This document shows positions 6,480-14,674 of a stretch of DNA of 21,063 bases, in pieces. Position 1 is the stretch's first letter. Every line of letters begins with the position of its first letter. A program made the translations under genes and the position numbers. This DNA is from an uncultured Eubacterium sp. (GTDB taxonomy: Bacteria > Bacillota > Clostridia > Oscillospirales > Acutalibacteraceae): NCBI GenBank assembly GCA_900542875.1, contig UQPH01000026.1:1-21063 (forward strand), in the 5' to 3' direction. The notes below the pieces were generated by a model that worked only from the letters and a program-made list of their open reading frames with translations, ran no database searches and was not told the DNA's origin.

Positions 6480-8569
6480 TACCGATTTATAACCTTTCCG
6501 TTTTGGAATTTAATGTTAAGTTCTGTGCCGTCCTTTAACTTCAATCCCTTTGCATAGCCGCTCCATTCTTTCGGTATTGCACCTCTTGTGAGCATTTCGG
6601 CTATGCCTGCCGCTACGCCGAAGTTTCCGTCAATCTGAAACGGCGGATGTGCGTCAAACATATTGGGATAACTTCCGCCGCCCGGTCTTTTGATACCTCT
6701 CGGATTAATCGGACGAAGTTGGTTTTTGATAAGTGTAAGTGCATTTTGTGCGTCATCAAGCCTTGCCCAAAGACAAACTTTCCAGCCGAGAGCCCAGCCC
6801 GTTCCGTCAAAGCCTCTTGTAAGAAGTGACTTCTTTGCCGCCTCTCTTACCTCGTCGCTTTGAGGATATGCAGACGGATAAATGCAATATAGATGGCTTG
6901 CGTGTCTGTGGTGAATTTCGGTCTCCTTGAATTCCTCTGCCCACTCGTTTATTCTGCCGTCGCTTCCTATCGGAATGTCGAAAATCTCCGGCACATCAAA
7001 GCCGAACTCCTTGCAGTTCATAAAGAACTCCTGCAAAATTCCTATGTCCATTGTGGGCATATAAGTGAGAGCCGCTTTGTTACCGTTTTTATCAAGATAA
7101 CTGTTCTCGGGCGAAATTGTCGGACAGGTGACAAGTTTGCCGTCATGCTCGACAAAAAAATCTTTGTAAAAATCAAGCACCTTTTTGAAATACGGTTTCA
7201 TATCTCTGAACAAAAGCTCGTCTTTTGTATATCTGTAATGCTCGAAAACTTCGTTTAGCATCCACGGCAGAGCCGCTTGCCAGCAAGCGTAGGTTTCAGA
7301 GTCGGTTTTTCCTATCGGGTCTCCTGCCGGATAACTTGCGCCCCAAATGTCGCTGTTGTGGTGTGCAACCGAACCGGAGCAGTTATAATAATCCTTTGCC
7401 GTAACCTCTCCGTTTATGCACATTTTTTTGACCTGCTCAAAAAAAGGGTCAAAGCATTCGCTGAGATTGCATATATCGGTGCACCAGTAATTCATCTCGG
7501 TGTTTATGTTAACCGTATAACTTGATGACCACGGCGCACGAATATGCGGATTGAATATTCCTTGAAGAGTCATTGCATTTGTGCCGGGTCTGGAGCAGGC
7601 AATGGTGAGATAGCGACCGTATTGGAAGAGAAGAGCAATAAGATTATTGTCGTCTGCGCCCTTTTTGAACTGTTTTAATCTCTTGTTTGTAGGTATATCC
7701 GCCCTCTCACTTCCGAAGTCTACTTCAACTCTGCCGAACAGAGCGGAGTGGTCTGTAATGTGCTCCTTTAAGAGTTCCTTGTACGGCTTTATGCTGTCAA
7801 AATGTGACATTGCCTTTTCAAGCGGATTGCCCGACGGCATGGTCTTGAAATCAATATAGTTGGTTGCGAGCGAAACCAAAAGAGTAATATCGTGCTGATT
7901 GTTAACGCTTATGTAATCTCCCTCAAAGGTTGCGTTTCCGAGCACCTTTACAGCACCTGCAAATTTCATTGCACCTTTTCCGTAGTCAAATACATTGCCT
8001 GTGTTGTAGTACGGCGGCATACAAATTTCGGGAGCGTCACCCTCGATAATGAGAGTGTCCTCCTCGGTGCGGCATTTGTGTTTCAAGAGGCTGAACAGTT
8101 TTATCTTAGCCGTTATGCCTTTCTTGCTCTTTATGTTTATAACTAAAAGCTGAGCGGGATAACTTACAAAAACCGTTTCGTATACATCCGAGTTTTCGGC
8201 TGTCGCAACGGCGGTTGAAAGGTCGAGCGTTCTGGTAACACCCTTGGTTTTGCCGCCCTTGTATTCGATTATCAAATCGCCGAACGGAAGATATGCCTCA
8301 CTCCAGTGACCGTGAAAATCCTCGTTTGCAAGGCGTTTTGCTTCCTTTCTGTCGCCGCTGAAAATTGCGTCTTGTAACGGCTTTAGATATTTTCCTGCGT
8401 CCTTTTTGTTTAAGTCTTTCGGATAGCCCGACCATAGACTGTCTTCGTTGAGTGCTATGCGCTCCGTCTTGAGGTTTCCGAAAACCATAGCGCCGATTCT
8501 GCCGTTGCCCAGCGGCAGTGCCTCCTCCCATGCTTTCGCTCTCGATTTATAAAAAAGTTTTGTTTGCAT
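6479..8569 (-). CDS. Glycoside hydrolase family 95 (alpha-L-fucosidase type)
   Basis: This 696-residue protein matches GH95, inverting enzymes that are mostly 1,2-alpha-L-fucosidases with some alpha-L-galactosidases. The N-terminal beta-sandwich carries the hallmark EEALPLGNGRIGAMVFGN (15-32) and LNEDSLWSGYP. The (alpha/alpha)6 domain carries VNINTEMNYW with the paired Asn354 and Asn356, SPENSY with Glu488, and HPPFQIDGNFG with Asp647, the residues equivalent to those assigned to catalysis in Bifidobacterium AfcA. The C-terminal beta domain is short (ends GTELNIKFQNGKVINR), consistent with a 696- rather than 780-residue enzyme. No signal peptide is present, so it acts on imported oligosaccharides in the cytoplasm. 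AAAGGGG precedes the ATG. It is the first gene of a leftward operon with the asparaginase-like gene. Substrate is not determined from sequence; no sugar transporter lies next to it. Confidence 0.92.
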   Translation of the reverse strand: MQTKLFYKSRAKAWEEALPLGNGRIGAMVFGNLKTERIALNEDSLWSGYPKDLNKKDAGKYLKPLQDAIFSGDRKEAKRLANEDFHGHWSEAYLPFGDLIIEYKGGKTKGVTRTLDLSTAVATAENSDVYETVFVSYPAQLLVINIKSKKGITAKIKLFSLLKHKCRTEEDTLIIEGDAPEICMPPYYNTGNVFDYGKGAMKFAGAVKVLGNATFEGDYISVNNQHDITLLVSLATNYIDFKTMPSGNPLEKAMSHFDSIKPYKELLKEHITDHSALFGRVEVDFGSERADIPTNKRLKQFKKGADDNNLIALLFQYGRYLTIACSRPGTNAMTLQGIFNPHIRAPWSSSYTVNINTEMNYWCTDICNLSECFDPFFEQVKKMCINGEVTAKDYYNCSGSVAHHNSDIWGASYPAGDPIGKTDSETYACWQAALPWMLNEVFEHYRYTKDELLFRDMKPYFKKVLDFYKDFFVEHDGKLVTCPTISPENSYLDKNGNKAALTYMPTMDIGILQEFFMNCKEFGFDVPEIFDIPIGSDGRINEWAEEFKETEIHHRHASHLYCIYPSAYPQSDEVREAAKKSLLTRGFDGTGWALGWKVCLWARLDDAQNALTLIKNQLRPINPRGIKRPGGGSYPNMFDAHPPFQIDGNFGVAAGIAEMLTRGAIPKEWSGYAKGLKLKDGTELNIKFQNGKVINR

Positions 8570-8601
8570 AGAACATAAATCCCCTTTGCTTTTATAGTTA
8601 T

Positions 8602-8630
8602 ATTTTATTATATATGCCGCTTTAATTCAA
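8602..8630 (-). promoter_or_regulatory. Promoter of the GH95 operon
   Basis: On the minus strand, TTGAAT (8625-8630) and TAAAAT (8602-8607) are 17 bp apart, about 32 bp before the GH95 ATG. Confidence 0.6.
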
Positions 8631-8846
8631 GTATTTATTGACATTTAGATGCGTTATGATTTGGCACGGCATTTATATCATTTTTATATTTTTTGCCGAA
8701 TTGCTTTTGCTGTTGCTTTTTGCTCATTTTTGTGCTTATTTTATTATAAATGCTCAAAAGTGAGCATTTTTTATTTTTTATTTGTACTGTTTGTACGTCA
8801 AAAGCGCTGCTTTTTGCGCATATTTGACGAGAATGTCTACTCACCG
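8631..8846. other. Divergent intergenic region between the GH95 and fructose operons
   Basis: The 337-bp gap from 8570 to 8906 holds no gene I can support; short open frames here lack ribosome sites and family features. It is very T-rich on the plus strand (8660-8790) and contains a perfect 9-bp palindrome (8748-8769), an inverted repeat with TTTGACG arms (8796-8829) and outward promoters at each end. It is best read as a regulatory region. Confidence 0.6.
8748..8769. repeat. Perfect inverted repeat (hairpin or operator) in the divergent region
   Basis: AAATGCTCA (8748-8756) and TGAGCATTT (8761-8769) are exact reverse complements around an AAAG loop. T-rich sequence follows on the plus strand, so it could act as a rightward terminator. 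No transcript is expected to arrive from the left, which makes an operator about as likely. A further TGCTCA lies at 8721-8726. Confidence 0.55.
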
Positions 8847-8864
8847 TTGACTGATTTTGACTGA
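8796..8864. promoter_or_regulatory. Candidate operator array of the fructose-operon regulator
   Basis: Four TTGAC-type half-sites cluster here. An inverted pair has CGTCAAA (8796-8802) and TTTGACG (8823-8829) arms with GCGC inner pairing. Two direct copies of TTGACTGA lie at 8847-8854 and 8857-8864, exactly 10 bp apart and overlapping the -35 hexamer. The position fits an autoregulatory operator for the DeoR-family gene that follows; binding is inferred. Confidence 0.5.
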
Positions 8865-8875
8865 ATGAGTATAAT
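8847..8875 (+). promoter_or_regulatory. Promoter of the fructose PTS operon
   Basis: TTGACT (8847-8852), a 17-bp spacer and a perfect TATAAT (8870-8875). Two in-frame ATGs at 8865 and 8874 lie in or touching the -10 region, which rules them out as starts and places the regulator start at 8907. Confidence 0.8.
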
Positions 8876-8906
8876 GAAAGTACAAAGAAAAGGTTGGTGC
8901 CGTGAA

Positions 8907-9653
8907 ATGTTAACACAGGACAGAAGACAAAAAATCCTCGATTATATTTTGAAAAACGGCTCTGCCGCAGTCGGAGAACTGAGCGAAAAATTTGACACTT
9001 CCGAAAGTACAATCAGACGAGATTTGGTAGTTTTATCAAATTTGGGAAAACTTAATAAGGTACACGGCGGTGCAACGGTTTTGTCTCAGGAGTTTTTGAA
9101 AAACGAGGACAATGTAGAGCAAAAGTTTTCAAAGAATATAGACGAGAAAACGCTGATTGCAAAATATGCCGCATCGCAGGTAAACGATGATGATTTCGTT
9201 TTTATCGACGCAGGTACAACGACCTATCTTATGCTTGATTTCCTTAAAGGGTCAAAGGCGAGTTTTGTCACAAACGGCATAGAGCACGGCAAGCGACTTG
9301 CTCAAAACGGTTGCAAGGCATTTGTGGTAGGCGGTGAGATTAAGGCTAAAACAGATGCCATAATCGGGCTTGTTGCCGCAAGTAATTTGCAAAAGTATAA
9401 TTTTTCAAAGGCGTTTATCGGAGCGAACGGCGTGACCCAAAAGCAGGGATTTACAACTCCCGACACCGATGAGGCTATGCTTAAGGCGGTTGCGGTAGAA
9501 CGGAGTTTTGTCAGTTATGTTTTGGTTGATAATACGAAATTCGGCAAGGTTTCGGCAGTAACCTTTGCTCCTCTCGATGCCGCCTGTATAGTTTGCGACA
9601 AATGTGAGGATGATAATATTAAAAGTAAGTCTGTAGTTAAAGAGGTGGTTTGA
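8907..9653 (+). CDS. fruR: DeoR-family transcriptional regulator of the fructose operon
   Basis: This 248-residue protein is a DeoR/GlpR-type regulator. An N-terminal winged helix (MLTQDRRQKILDYI, then VGELSEKFDTSESTIRRDL at about 22-40) leads into the hinge NKVHGGATV. The DeoR C-terminal sugar-phosphate sensor domain follows (FIDAGTTTYLMLDFL, SFVTNGIEHG, VVGGEIKAKTDAIIG, IGANGVTQKQGFTTPDTDEA, VLVDNTKFGKVS). I chose the ATG at 8907 because DeoR proteins usually begin M-L-x-x-x-R-x-x-x-I-L and because earlier ATGs fall in the promoter. An AAAAGG site lies 13 nt upstream, slightly far. The stop overlaps the fruK ATG (TGATG). By family analogy it represses the operon and is relieved by fructose-1-phosphate or a related metabolite; the effector is inference. 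Confidence 0.9.
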   Translation: MLTQDRRQKILDYILKNGSAAVGELSEKFDTSESTIRRDLVVLSNLGKLNKVHGGATVLSQEFLKNEDNVEQKFSKNIDEKTLIAKYAASQVNDDDFVFIDAGTTTYLMLDFLKGSKASFVTNGIEHGKRLAQNGCKAFVVGGEIKAKTDAIIGLVAASNLQKYNFSKAFIGANGVTQKQGFTTPDTDEAMLKAVAVERSFVSYVLVDNTKFGKVSAVTFAPLDAACIVCDKCEDDNIKSKSVVKEVV

Positions 9654-10564
9654 TGGTTTATACTGTTACACTTAATCCTGCGCTCGATTATGTGATGCGA
9701 GTCGGTACGCTGAGGTATGACGATATTAATCGCAGTGAGAGCGAGGATATTTATTACGGCGGAAAGGGAATTAATGTTTCCACTGTTCTTACCCGTCTCG
9801 AAATAGAAAATGAGGCACTCGGCTTTGTGGGCGGATTTACCGGCGATAAACTTGTCGAGATGCTGAAAGGCGACGGAATAAGAAGCGATTTTAACCGTAT
9901 CTCGGGCGGTCACACCCGAATTAATGTGAAAATTAAGGCGGATACGGAACTTGATGTTAATGCTCAGGGACCATCGGTCAGTGATGAGGAAATAGCTGCT
10001 TTGCTTAAAAGACTCGACGATATAAAAAGCGGAGATGTCCTTGTGCTTGCAGGTTCGATACCTAAAAATCTTCCGAGCGATATTTACGAGCGAATTCTTG
10101 CAAAGCTCCAAAACAACGGAGTTAAATTCGTGGTTGACGCAACCGGTGATTTGCTCAAAAAATGCCTTGCTTATAAACCGTTTTTGGTTAAGCCGAATCA
10201 TCACGAACTCGGCGATTTGTTCGGAGTCGAAACGAAGTGCGACGAGGATATTGTCATCTACGCAAAAAAACTTCAGGAGATGGGAGCAAAAAATGTTCTC
10301 GTTTCCCGTGGCAAAGACGGCGCAACTCTTGTTGACGAAAACGGTAATGTAACAACCGTAGGCAATGTAGAGGGAAAGCCGGTTAGCAGTGTCGGCTGCG
10401 GTGACAGTATGGTTGCAGGTTTTGTGGCAGGCTTCCTCAAAAAAGGCGACTACGCCTATGCACTTAAATTGGGTATGGCGTGCGGCAACGCAACTGCTTT
10501 CAGTGAACAGCTTGCAACAAGAGCCGAGATAGATAAAATGTTTGATTATTATGAAAAATTATAA
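9653..10564 (+). CDS. fruK: 1-phosphofructokinase
   Basis: This 303-residue PfkB-family kinase converts fructose-1-phosphate, the product of the fructose PTS, to fructose-1,6-bisphosphate. The N-terminal VYTVTLNPALDYVM is typical of FruK and tagatose-6-P kinases. PfkB signature 1 lies around YYGGKGINVSTVLTRL (35-50), LAGSIPKNLPSDIY follows (132-145), and the C-terminal catalytic signature SVGCGDSMVAGFVAGF carries the base Asp251. Related LacC or 6-phosphofructokinase activities share this fold, but the FruA neighbour makes FruK the best call. A TTG at 9650 is also in frame, but the ATG at 9653 fits the conserved N-terminus. It shares one base with the regulator stop, with GAGGTGG just upstream, so translation is probably coupled. 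Confidence 0.93.
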   Translation: MVYTVTLNPALDYVMRVGTLRYDDINRSESEDIYYGGKGINVSTVLTRLEIENEALGFVGGFTGDKLVEMLKGDGIRSDFNRISGGHTRINVKIKADTELDVNAQGPSVSDEEIAALLKRLDDIKSGDVLVLAGSIPKNLPSDIYERILAKLQNNGVKFVVDATGDLLKKCLAYKPFLVKPNHHELGDLFGVETKCDEDIVIYAKKLQEMGAKNVLVSRGKDGATLVDENGNVTTVGNVEGKPVSSVGCGDSMVAGFVAGFLKKGDYAYALKLGMACGNATAFSEQLATRAEIDKMFDYYEKL

Positions 10565-10587
10565 ATGTTAACGGGAGGGTTAATGCT

Positions 10588-12555
10588 ATGAAAATAATTG
10601 ATTTATTAAAAGCGGATGCGATAAATCTTAATGTTAAGCTCGCATCTAAGGACGATGCCATAGACAGGCTCGTTTCGCTTCATGACGCAGTCGGAAATCT
10701 TACCGACAAAAACGCCTATAAAGAGGCAATTTTGCTTCGTGAGCAGCAGGGAACAACCGCTATCGGTGAGGGAATCGCAGTTCCTCACGCAAAGAGCGAC
10801 AGTGTAAAAGTTCCGGGTCTTGCGGCTGTTACGGTTGATGGCGGCGTTGATTACGGTGCTCCGGACAATAAACCGTCGGATATTATCTTTATGATTGCCG
10901 CACCTATGGACGGCGACTTGCATCTTGAAATTCTCTCGAGGCTTATGGTTATGCTGATGGAACCCGAATTTTGCGAGGCTCTCAGAAATGCAAAAACTCC
11001 CGAGGAATTTCTCTCGATAATAGATAAAAAGGAAAATGAAAAATACGCTCAGCCGGAGGAAAAAGAGGCTGAAAAAACTAATAACGCAAAATACAGAATT
11101 CTTGCCGTTACCGCTTGCCCGACAGGTATTGCACATACCTATATGGCTGCCGAGGCTCTCGAAAAGGCAGGAGAAAAAATGGGATATCCTCTTAAGGCAG
11201 AAACAAACGGCTCGGGCGGAGCAAAGAATGTCTTGACCGCTAAGGAGATAGAGGAGTGCGACGGTATCATCATTGCCGCAGATAAAAATGTTGAAATGGC
11301 TCGTTTCTCCGGAAAGCCTGTTGTTAAGACTTCTGTTTCAAACGGTATTAATAAGCCGGAAGAATTAATTCAGAGAATTGTTGACGGTAAGGCAAGCATA
11401 TATAATGCCGATGGGGCACAAGAAAACAATTCTTCGGATGACGATCTCGAAAAAGAAAGTTTCGGACATAAGGTTTATAAGCACCTTATGAACGGCGTAT
11501 CGCATATGCTTCCGTTCGTTGTAGGCGGCGGTGTGCTTATCGCACTCGGATTTCTTATTGATACGTTCCTCGGCAATGCCACTCTTCCGGACGGTTCTGC
11601 AAACGGTTCGTTCGGTTTTACTTCGTTTGCCGCTTCCGTTCCGTTTTGGATAGGTAAGGTTGCGTTCGGATTTATGCTTCCGATTTTGGCAGGATATATT
11701 TCACAGTCAATCGCAGACCGCCCCGGTCTTTTGCCCGGTATGATAGGCGGTATGATTGCGGCACAGGGCTATACCTTTAATTCGCTTTATGAAAATCAGA
11801 ATTTAGTAGGCGACGGCACGGCTGTTTCAGGCTTTTTGGGAGCACTTTTTGCAGGATTTGCCGCAGGTTTGATAGTTAATCTTTTGAAAAAAGTATTTGC
11901 TTTTCTACCAAAAGCTATGGATGGTATTAAACCCGTGTTCCTCTATCCGCTGTTCGGCACATTTTTGGTCGGTGCATTGATGTGCCTGATTAATCCGATT
12001 ATCGGTACTTTGAATACAGGACTTTCAAACGGCCTCTCCTCTCTCGGCGAGACCTCACAGATTCTTCTTTCAATCGTGCTTGCCGCTATGATGGCAACCG
12101 ATATGGGCGGTCCGTTTAACAAGGCAGCCTATGTATTCGGCACCGCCGCTATCGCAGACGGTAATACTTGGATTATGGCAGCCGTTATGATAGGCGGTAT
12201 GGTTCCTCCTATTGCAATCGCTCTTTCCACAACTTTTGCAAAGAAAAAGTGGAGCGCAGAGGAAAGAAAGAACGGCCCCGTTAACTATCTTATGGGTCTT
12301 TGCTTCATCACAGAGGGCGCTATTCCTTACGCTGCGTCCGACCCGATCAGAGTCATTCCGTCCTGTATGGCAGGCTCTGCGGTTGCAGGCGCATTGACGG
12401 CAGTATTCCACGTAACCTGCCCGGCTCCTCACGGTGGCATATTCACATTCGCAGTTTGCGACCATCCGCTTCTTTATATCGTTGCCCTTGCAGCAGGTTC
12501 GCTCGTAGGCGGACTCGTTCTTACGGCTCTTAAAAAGAATAAGACAGAGGCGTAA
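10588..12555 (+). CDS. fruA: PTS fructose transporter, fused EIIABC
   Basis: This 655-residue membrane permease imports fructose and phosphorylates it to fructose-1-phosphate. Domains run A-B-C. EIIA (about 1-150) has the phospho-His motif GEGIAVPHAKS with His67. A charged linker (about 148-168) leads to EIIB (about 169-270), whose LAVTACPTGIAHTYMAAEA contains phospho-Cys177. EIIC (about 293-650) is a multi-span fructose-family domain starting at GVSHMLPFVVGGGVLIALGF and containing GGPFNKAAYVFG and ITEGAIPYAASDP. GGGAGG lies upstream of the ATG. The fructose assignment follows from EIIB/EIIC family motifs and from fruK next door; a mannitol-type EII would lack this B-domain pattern. Phosphate would arrive from the HPr encoded just downstream. 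Confidence 0.94.
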   Translation: MKIIDLLKADAINLNVKLASKDDAIDRLVSLHDAVGNLTDKNAYKEAILLREQQGTTAIGEGIAVPHAKSDSVKVPGLAAVTVDGGVDYGAPDNKPSDIIFMIAAPMDGDLHLEILSRLMVMLMEPEFCEALRNAKTPEEFLSIIDKKENEKYAQPEEKEAEKTNNAKYRILAVTACPTGIAHTYMAAEALEKAGEKMGYPLKAETNGSGGAKNVLTAKEIEECDGIIIAADKNVEMARFSGKPVVKTSVSNGINKPEELIQRIVDGKASIYNADGAQENNSSDDDLEKESFGHKVYKHLMNGVSHMLPFVVGGGVLIALGFLIDTFLGNATLPDGSANGSFGFTSFAASVPFWIGKVAFGFMLPILAGYISQSIADRPGLLPGMIGGMIAAQGYTFNSLYENQNLVGDGTAVSGFLGALFAGFAAGLIVNLLKKVFAFLPKAMDGIKPVFLYPLFGTFLVGALMCLINPIIGTLNTGLSNGLSSLGETSQILLSIVLAAMMATDMGGPFNKAAYVFGTAAIADGNTWIMAAVMIGGMVPPIAIALSTTFAKKKWSAEERKNGPVNYLMGLCFITEGAIPYAASDPIRVIPSCMAGSAVAGALTAVFHVTCPAPHGGIFTFAVCDHPLLYIVALAAGSLVGGLVLTALKKNKTEA

Positions 12556-12586
12556 TCATTCTTAAGTAACAGAGAGGATAATAATT

Positions 12587-12853
12587 ATGGTATCAAAGGA
12601 ATTTACAATTAAAAATTCTATGGGCTTTCATATGAGACCCGCAAATGTTTTTGTAAGCGAAATGACAAAATTTGTATCCGAGGTCAACATTAAATTTGAC
12701 GGTAAGACGGTTAACGGAAAAAGTATTATGAACATTATGGCGGCTTGCATTAAATGCGGCTCGGTTATCACGGTTGAGTGTTCGGGAGCGGATGAGCAGG
12801 CTATGCTCGATAAGGCAAGCGAACTTATCGAGGGTGGTTTTGGCGAAGACTGA
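12587..12853 (+). CDS. ptsH: HPr phosphocarrier protein
   Basis: This 88-residue protein is standard length for HPr, the small cytoplasmic carrier that takes phosphate from Enzyme I on His15 and passes it to EIIA domains. The active-site segment is NSMGFHMRPA with His15 in exactly the canonical position (most HPrs read GLHARPA). The regulatory Ser46 is present in VNGKSIMNIM, so HPr kinase/phosphorylase control typical of low-GC Gram-positives is possible. GAGGATAATAATT precedes the ATG. It lies 31 bp after fruA and 42 bp before ptsI, within the same apparent transcript. It could be the only HPr of the cell or a fructose-dedicated paralogue; the window does not decide. Confidence 0.94.
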   Translation: MVSKEFTIKNSMGFHMRPANVFVSEMTKFVSEVNIKFDGKTVNGKSIMNIMAACIKCGSVITVECSGADEQAMLDKASELIEGGFGED

Positions 12854-12895
12854 ACGCCCCAAAATGAGAACTAAAAGCAGAAAGGACTGACAATT

Positions 12896-14509
12896 ATGTT
12901 AAAAGGTATCGGTGCCTCTCAAGGCTACGGAATCGGAAAAGCTGTTGTAATAAAAAACGAAAGTCTCGATTACAGCTCCGTTAAATATTCCGACGCCGAG
13001 AATGAAAAGAAAAGGCTTCACGACGCAGTTGAAAAATACTGCTCTCAAACGCAGGCTCTTGCCGAAAATCTCAGCAAAAACGCAGGCGAGGAAGAGGCTG
13101 AAATTCTCAAGGGACATTTGGTAATGCTTCAGGACCCGTTTATGCTTTCTCAAATGGAGGATAATATCGATTCCGGCTCGGTTGCCGAAGCCGGAGTCGC
13201 AACCGTATGCAATATGTTTATAGATATGTTTTCAGGCGTTGACGATGAGTTGACACGCCAGCGTGCGTCCGATGTAAAGGACATAAGAGACAGTCTGCTG
13301 TCAATTCTTCTCGGCACAGAGAACGTTGACATTTCAGCCGTTGCGCCCGAATCCGTGCTTATAGCAAAGGATTTTACGCCGTCTATGACATCGCAGATTA
13401 ACAAGGAAAATGTTGCCGCTATTATTACGGAAGTCGGCGGAGTTACCAGCCACAGCGCAATACTCGCAAGAGCTATGGGTATACCTGCCGTTCTGTCTGT
13501 TAAAGGTGTTACGGATTCTGTCAGCGACGGAGAAATGCTTATTGCGGACGGCTTTAAGGGTAAGGTGATAACCGACCCGAGCGAAGCTGAATTAAAGAAA
13601 TATCGCAAAAAGAATGACGAATACCAAAAGGAAAAGGAAAGCCTCAGCGAATATTTCGGAAAGCCTACCGTTACAAAAAGCGGTGTGCTTAAAAAGGTTT
13701 ACGGAAATATCGCAAAAGCAGAGGATGCCCAGAATGTTGTTCAAAACGGCGGCGAGGGTATAGGACTTTTCAGAACCGAATTTCTCTTTATGGACAGAGA
13801 CCACGCTCCTACGGAGGACGAGCAGTTTGAGGCTTATTCTACCGTCGCAAAGGCTCTTGACGGAAAAGAGGTAATTATCCGCACCCTGGATATAGGCGGA
13901 GATAAGGCGGTTGAATATCTTAATATCGATAAAGAAGAAAATCCGTTTCTCGGCTTTAGAGCCATTCGCTATTGCTTAAAAAACACAGAACTTTTTAAGA
14001 CTCAACTCAGGGCAATTCTGCGTGCCGCACAGTTTGGCAATATAAAGATTATGTTGCCGCTCGTTACTTGCGTTGAAGAAATAAAACAGGCAAAGGTGCT
14101 GATTGCCGAGTGTATATCGGAACTTGAATCTGAGGGAAAAAGATACCGTGATGTTCCGGTAGGAATTATGGTTGAAACTCCGTCTGCCGCTATTATTTCC
14201 GACTTGTTGGCAGAGGAGGCGGCGTTCTTCTCAATCGGCACAAATGACTTAACCGGCTATACTATGGCTGTTGACAGAGGAAACGCCAATGTGTCGAATC
14301 TTTATGACCCTACTCAGCCGGCTGTTCTTCGTGCCATTGAGATGACGATTAAAAATGCAAAAAAGGCAGGCATTCAGGTGGGCATGTGCGGCGAGGCTGC
14401 CGCAGACGAAAGGCTGATACCTCAACTTGTCGAATGGGGACTTGACGAGTTCAGCGTAAGTCCGTCATCGATTTTGCAAACGAGAAAAAATATCTGTAAT
14501 TGCAAATGA
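12896..14509 (+). CDS. ptsI: PTS Enzyme I (phosphoenolpyruvate-protein phosphotransferase)
   Basis: This 537-residue protein takes phosphate from PEP and hands it to HPr, the entry step of the PTS. The N-terminal HPr-binding region begins LKGIGASQGYGIGKAVV. The phospho-His swivel domain reads GGVTSHSAILARAMGIPAV with His186. The C-terminal PEP-binding barrel shows GGEGIGLFRTEFLFMDRD, IRTLDIGGDKAVEYL, FLGFRAIRYCL, IMVETPSAAI, SIGTNDLTGYTMAVDRGN and the active-site cysteine motif GMCGEAAAD. It is slightly shorter than the common 570-575, mainly at the C-terminus. AGAAAGGA precedes the ATG. It is the last gene of the fructose operon and is followed by a good terminator. Confidence 0.95.
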   Translation: MLKGIGASQGYGIGKAVVIKNESLDYSSVKYSDAENEKKRLHDAVEKYCSQTQALAENLSKNAGEEEAEILKGHLVMLQDPFMLSQMEDNIDSGSVAEAGVATVCNMFIDMFSGVDDELTRQRASDVKDIRDSLLSILLGTENVDISAVAPESVLIAKDFTPSMTSQINKENVAAIITEVGGVTSHSAILARAMGIPAVLSVKGVTDSVSDGEMLIADGFKGKVITDPSEAELKKYRKKNDEYQKEKESLSEYFGKPTVTKSGVLKKVYGNIAKAEDAQNVVQNGGEGIGLFRTEFLFMDRDHAPTEDEQFEAYSTVAKALDGKEVIIRTLDIGGDKAVEYLNIDKEENPFLGFRAIRYCLKNTELFKTQLRAILRAAQFGNIKIMLPLVTCVEEIKQAKVLIAECISELESEGKRYRDVPVGIMVETPSAAIISDLLAEEAAFFSIGTNDLTGYTMAVDRGNANVSNLYDPTQPAVLRAIEMTIKNAKKAGIQVGMCGEAAADERLIPQLVEWGLDEFSVSPSSILQTRKNICNCK

Positions 14510-14525
14510 TTTTATATTGATTTTT

Positions 14526-14552
14526 ACCGCCTCGATTTCGGGGCGGTTTTTG
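14526..14552 (+). terminator. Intrinsic terminator of the fructose PTS operon
   Basis: ACCGCCTCG (14526-14534) and CGGGGCGGT (14539-14547) form a 9-bp stem with one G-T pair and an ATTT loop, followed by a T run. It lies 16 bp after the ptsI stop. Confidence 0.88.
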
Positions 14553-14612
14553 TCTTATTAAACAGTTTTTTTGATTCGATTTTGTGCAATAATGAGATAT
14601 TCTCTTTATTGT

Positions 14613-14641
14613 TTGACTTTAGGATTTTTGTATTTTATAAT
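14613..14641 (+). promoter_or_regulatory. Promoter of the membrane-protein gene
   Basis: TTGACT (14613-14618) and a perfect TATAAT (14636-14641) with a 17-bp spacer, 33 bp before the ATG of the next gene. Confidence 0.75.
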
Positions 14642-14674
14642 ATTTTTTAAGATGTTTATAAAAGAGGTTATACT

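Noticed and set aside
8865..8906. Earlier starts of the DeoR-family regulator (8865, 8874)
   Set aside because: They overlap or touch the TATAAT box of its own promoter and add residues that do not belong to the family's usual N-terminus.
9515..10204. 229-codon open frame on the minus strand opposite fruR/fruK
   Set aside because: It is antisense to two clear enzyme/regulator genes, has no family motifs, and reflects codon bias of the plus-strand genes.
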